From Cepaea nemoralis (Eukaryota > Mollusca > Gastropoda > Stylommatophora > Helicidae), in contig JACEFZ010017899.1 in NCBI GenBank assembly GCA_014155875.1, positions 45,359-109,358 on the forward strand: a stretch of DNA of 64,000 nt, given 5' to 3'. Position numbers and translations under genes: made by a program. Shown piece after piece: positions 63,363-64,000 of the stretch (position 1 is the stretch's first letter; every line of letters begins with the position of its first letter). The notes below the pieces were generated by a model. The model made no database searches, had not been told where the DNA came from, and saw nothing but the letters and a program-made list of their open reading frames with translations.

Positions 63363-63900
63363 CCTAGCATTATCATTATCATCATGTGCCATGCCATAGG
63401 CGTTCAGGTTTCTCCACATATCGTGATTTTTGGTGTTCTGGATCAACTCTGCTGGTGATATTCCTCCATGCCACCTCTCACTCCATCCAGCATCAATTCA
63501 CTTGGTCGACCTCTGCCTCTCTTTCCTGTGATCTTTCCAATCGTCACGATGTTCTCCAGTCTCTCTTCTCATCACGTGACCGAAGAAAGCTGTTTGTCTC
63601 TTTCTTATTGTTGTATATAATGTTCTAGTTGCATTAAGCCTGTTTCAGACAATCGTCGTTAATTACTCTGGCAGTCCAAGGAATTCGCAACATTCGTCTG
63701 AGGAACCACATCTCTGTTGCTTCCAAATTCTTCCTAATTTGTTCATTTACATTCCAAGATTCACTGCCATACAACAAAAGAGGCTCTGTATAGCACTCTC
63801 TTTCTTAGATTCAATGATAGTGATTTACTGCAAAAGATACTTTTCACTTTCTGAAATGCAACCTTTGCTTGCCCTATTGTGTACTTATTCGCTGTTGTGC
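63363..63900 (-). pseudogene. RTE-like LINE C-terminal fragment
   Basis: On the minus strand: region encoding QEPLLLYGSESWNV (63,755-63,795), EATEMWFLRRMLRIPWTARV (63,662-63,725), TAFFGHVMRRE (63,560-63,600), RGRPSELMLDG (63,483-63,520) and QQS.SRTPKITICGET (63,410-63,460). It ends GCATGGCACATGATGATAATG, a GAT-type tail. It is the same subfamily as 15,590-16,140. Frameshifts and stops occur. Confidence 0.83.
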
Positions 63901-64000
63901 ACCTTCCGCCTGCACCTTCCCCAGGATAAGGTGGGGAATTGTCCCAAGTACATTGGTACCTAATATTTACGCGCTCTCTTTTGGGGCAGAAACCCCCCTT

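Overview
This window is non-coding, repeat-saturated DNA from an animal genome. It holds no intact host protein-coding gene that I can support. An invertebrate is most likely: there are RTE/BovB-like and RNase H-bearing non-LTR retrotransposon fragments, mariner, hAT and a CMC-like DNA transposon, six tRNA-derived SINE families, and very long micro- and minisatellites. A mollusc or another lophotrochozoan is my best guess, on general resemblance only and at low confidence. Most long open reading frames are by-products of tandem repeats whose period is a multiple of three or which lack stop codons.

Layout. 0-10 kb: SINE-A copies, a 1.5 kb GA tract, a SINE-in-SINE insertion (3.5-3.9 kb), short tandem arrays and several decayed LINE tails. 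10.2-11.7 kb: an 80-bp satellite of 19 units with tRNA-like box A, box B, T-arm and variable-arm features. 11.8-13.3 kb: an RTE-type LINE interrupted by an inverted copy of its own family. 13.7-15.5 kb: a 44-bp minisatellite. 15.5-19 kb: LINE pieces and an 8-bp array. 19.9-21.5 kb: a ~38-bp array with two retroelement insertions. 21.9-23.3 kb: an RNase H-bearing LINE and an internally deleted mariner. 24-28.3 kb: SINEs, LINEs and a 21-bp array broken up by SINEs. 28.6-30.5 kb: LINE, SINE and second mariner copies. 30.5-33.7 kb: the longest stretch without recognised repeats. 34.7-35.7 kb: a 55/56-bp array. 35.9-38.1 kb: a zinc-finger-ended LINE and a processed pseudogene of ribosomal protein L32. 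38.7-40.4 kb: a 39-bp minisatellite. 41-45 kb: SINEs, a third mariner fragment and polypurine/polypyrimidine tracts. 46.6-48.6 kb: a TIR-bounded element carrying a decayed gene of a widespread uncharacterised family, inserted in a 23-bp array. 50.5-52.5 kb: LINEs. 53.5-54.2 kb: a hAT element with a perfect 8-bp target-site duplication. 55-64 kb: SINEs, an 18-bp array, CA/GA/AGT tracts and a final LINE fragment.

SINE family names A-F are my own labels. 'LINE-I-like' means the non-LTR family with an RNase H domain. 'RTE-like' means the family whose C-terminus carries the FGHV..R and RGRP..K motifs. None of the elements looks able to move: each autonomous-type element has frameshifts, stops, truncations or missing catalytic residues. 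The most interesting items are the tRNA-like satellite, the TIR element at 46,625-48,580, and several nested insertions that give exact element boundaries.
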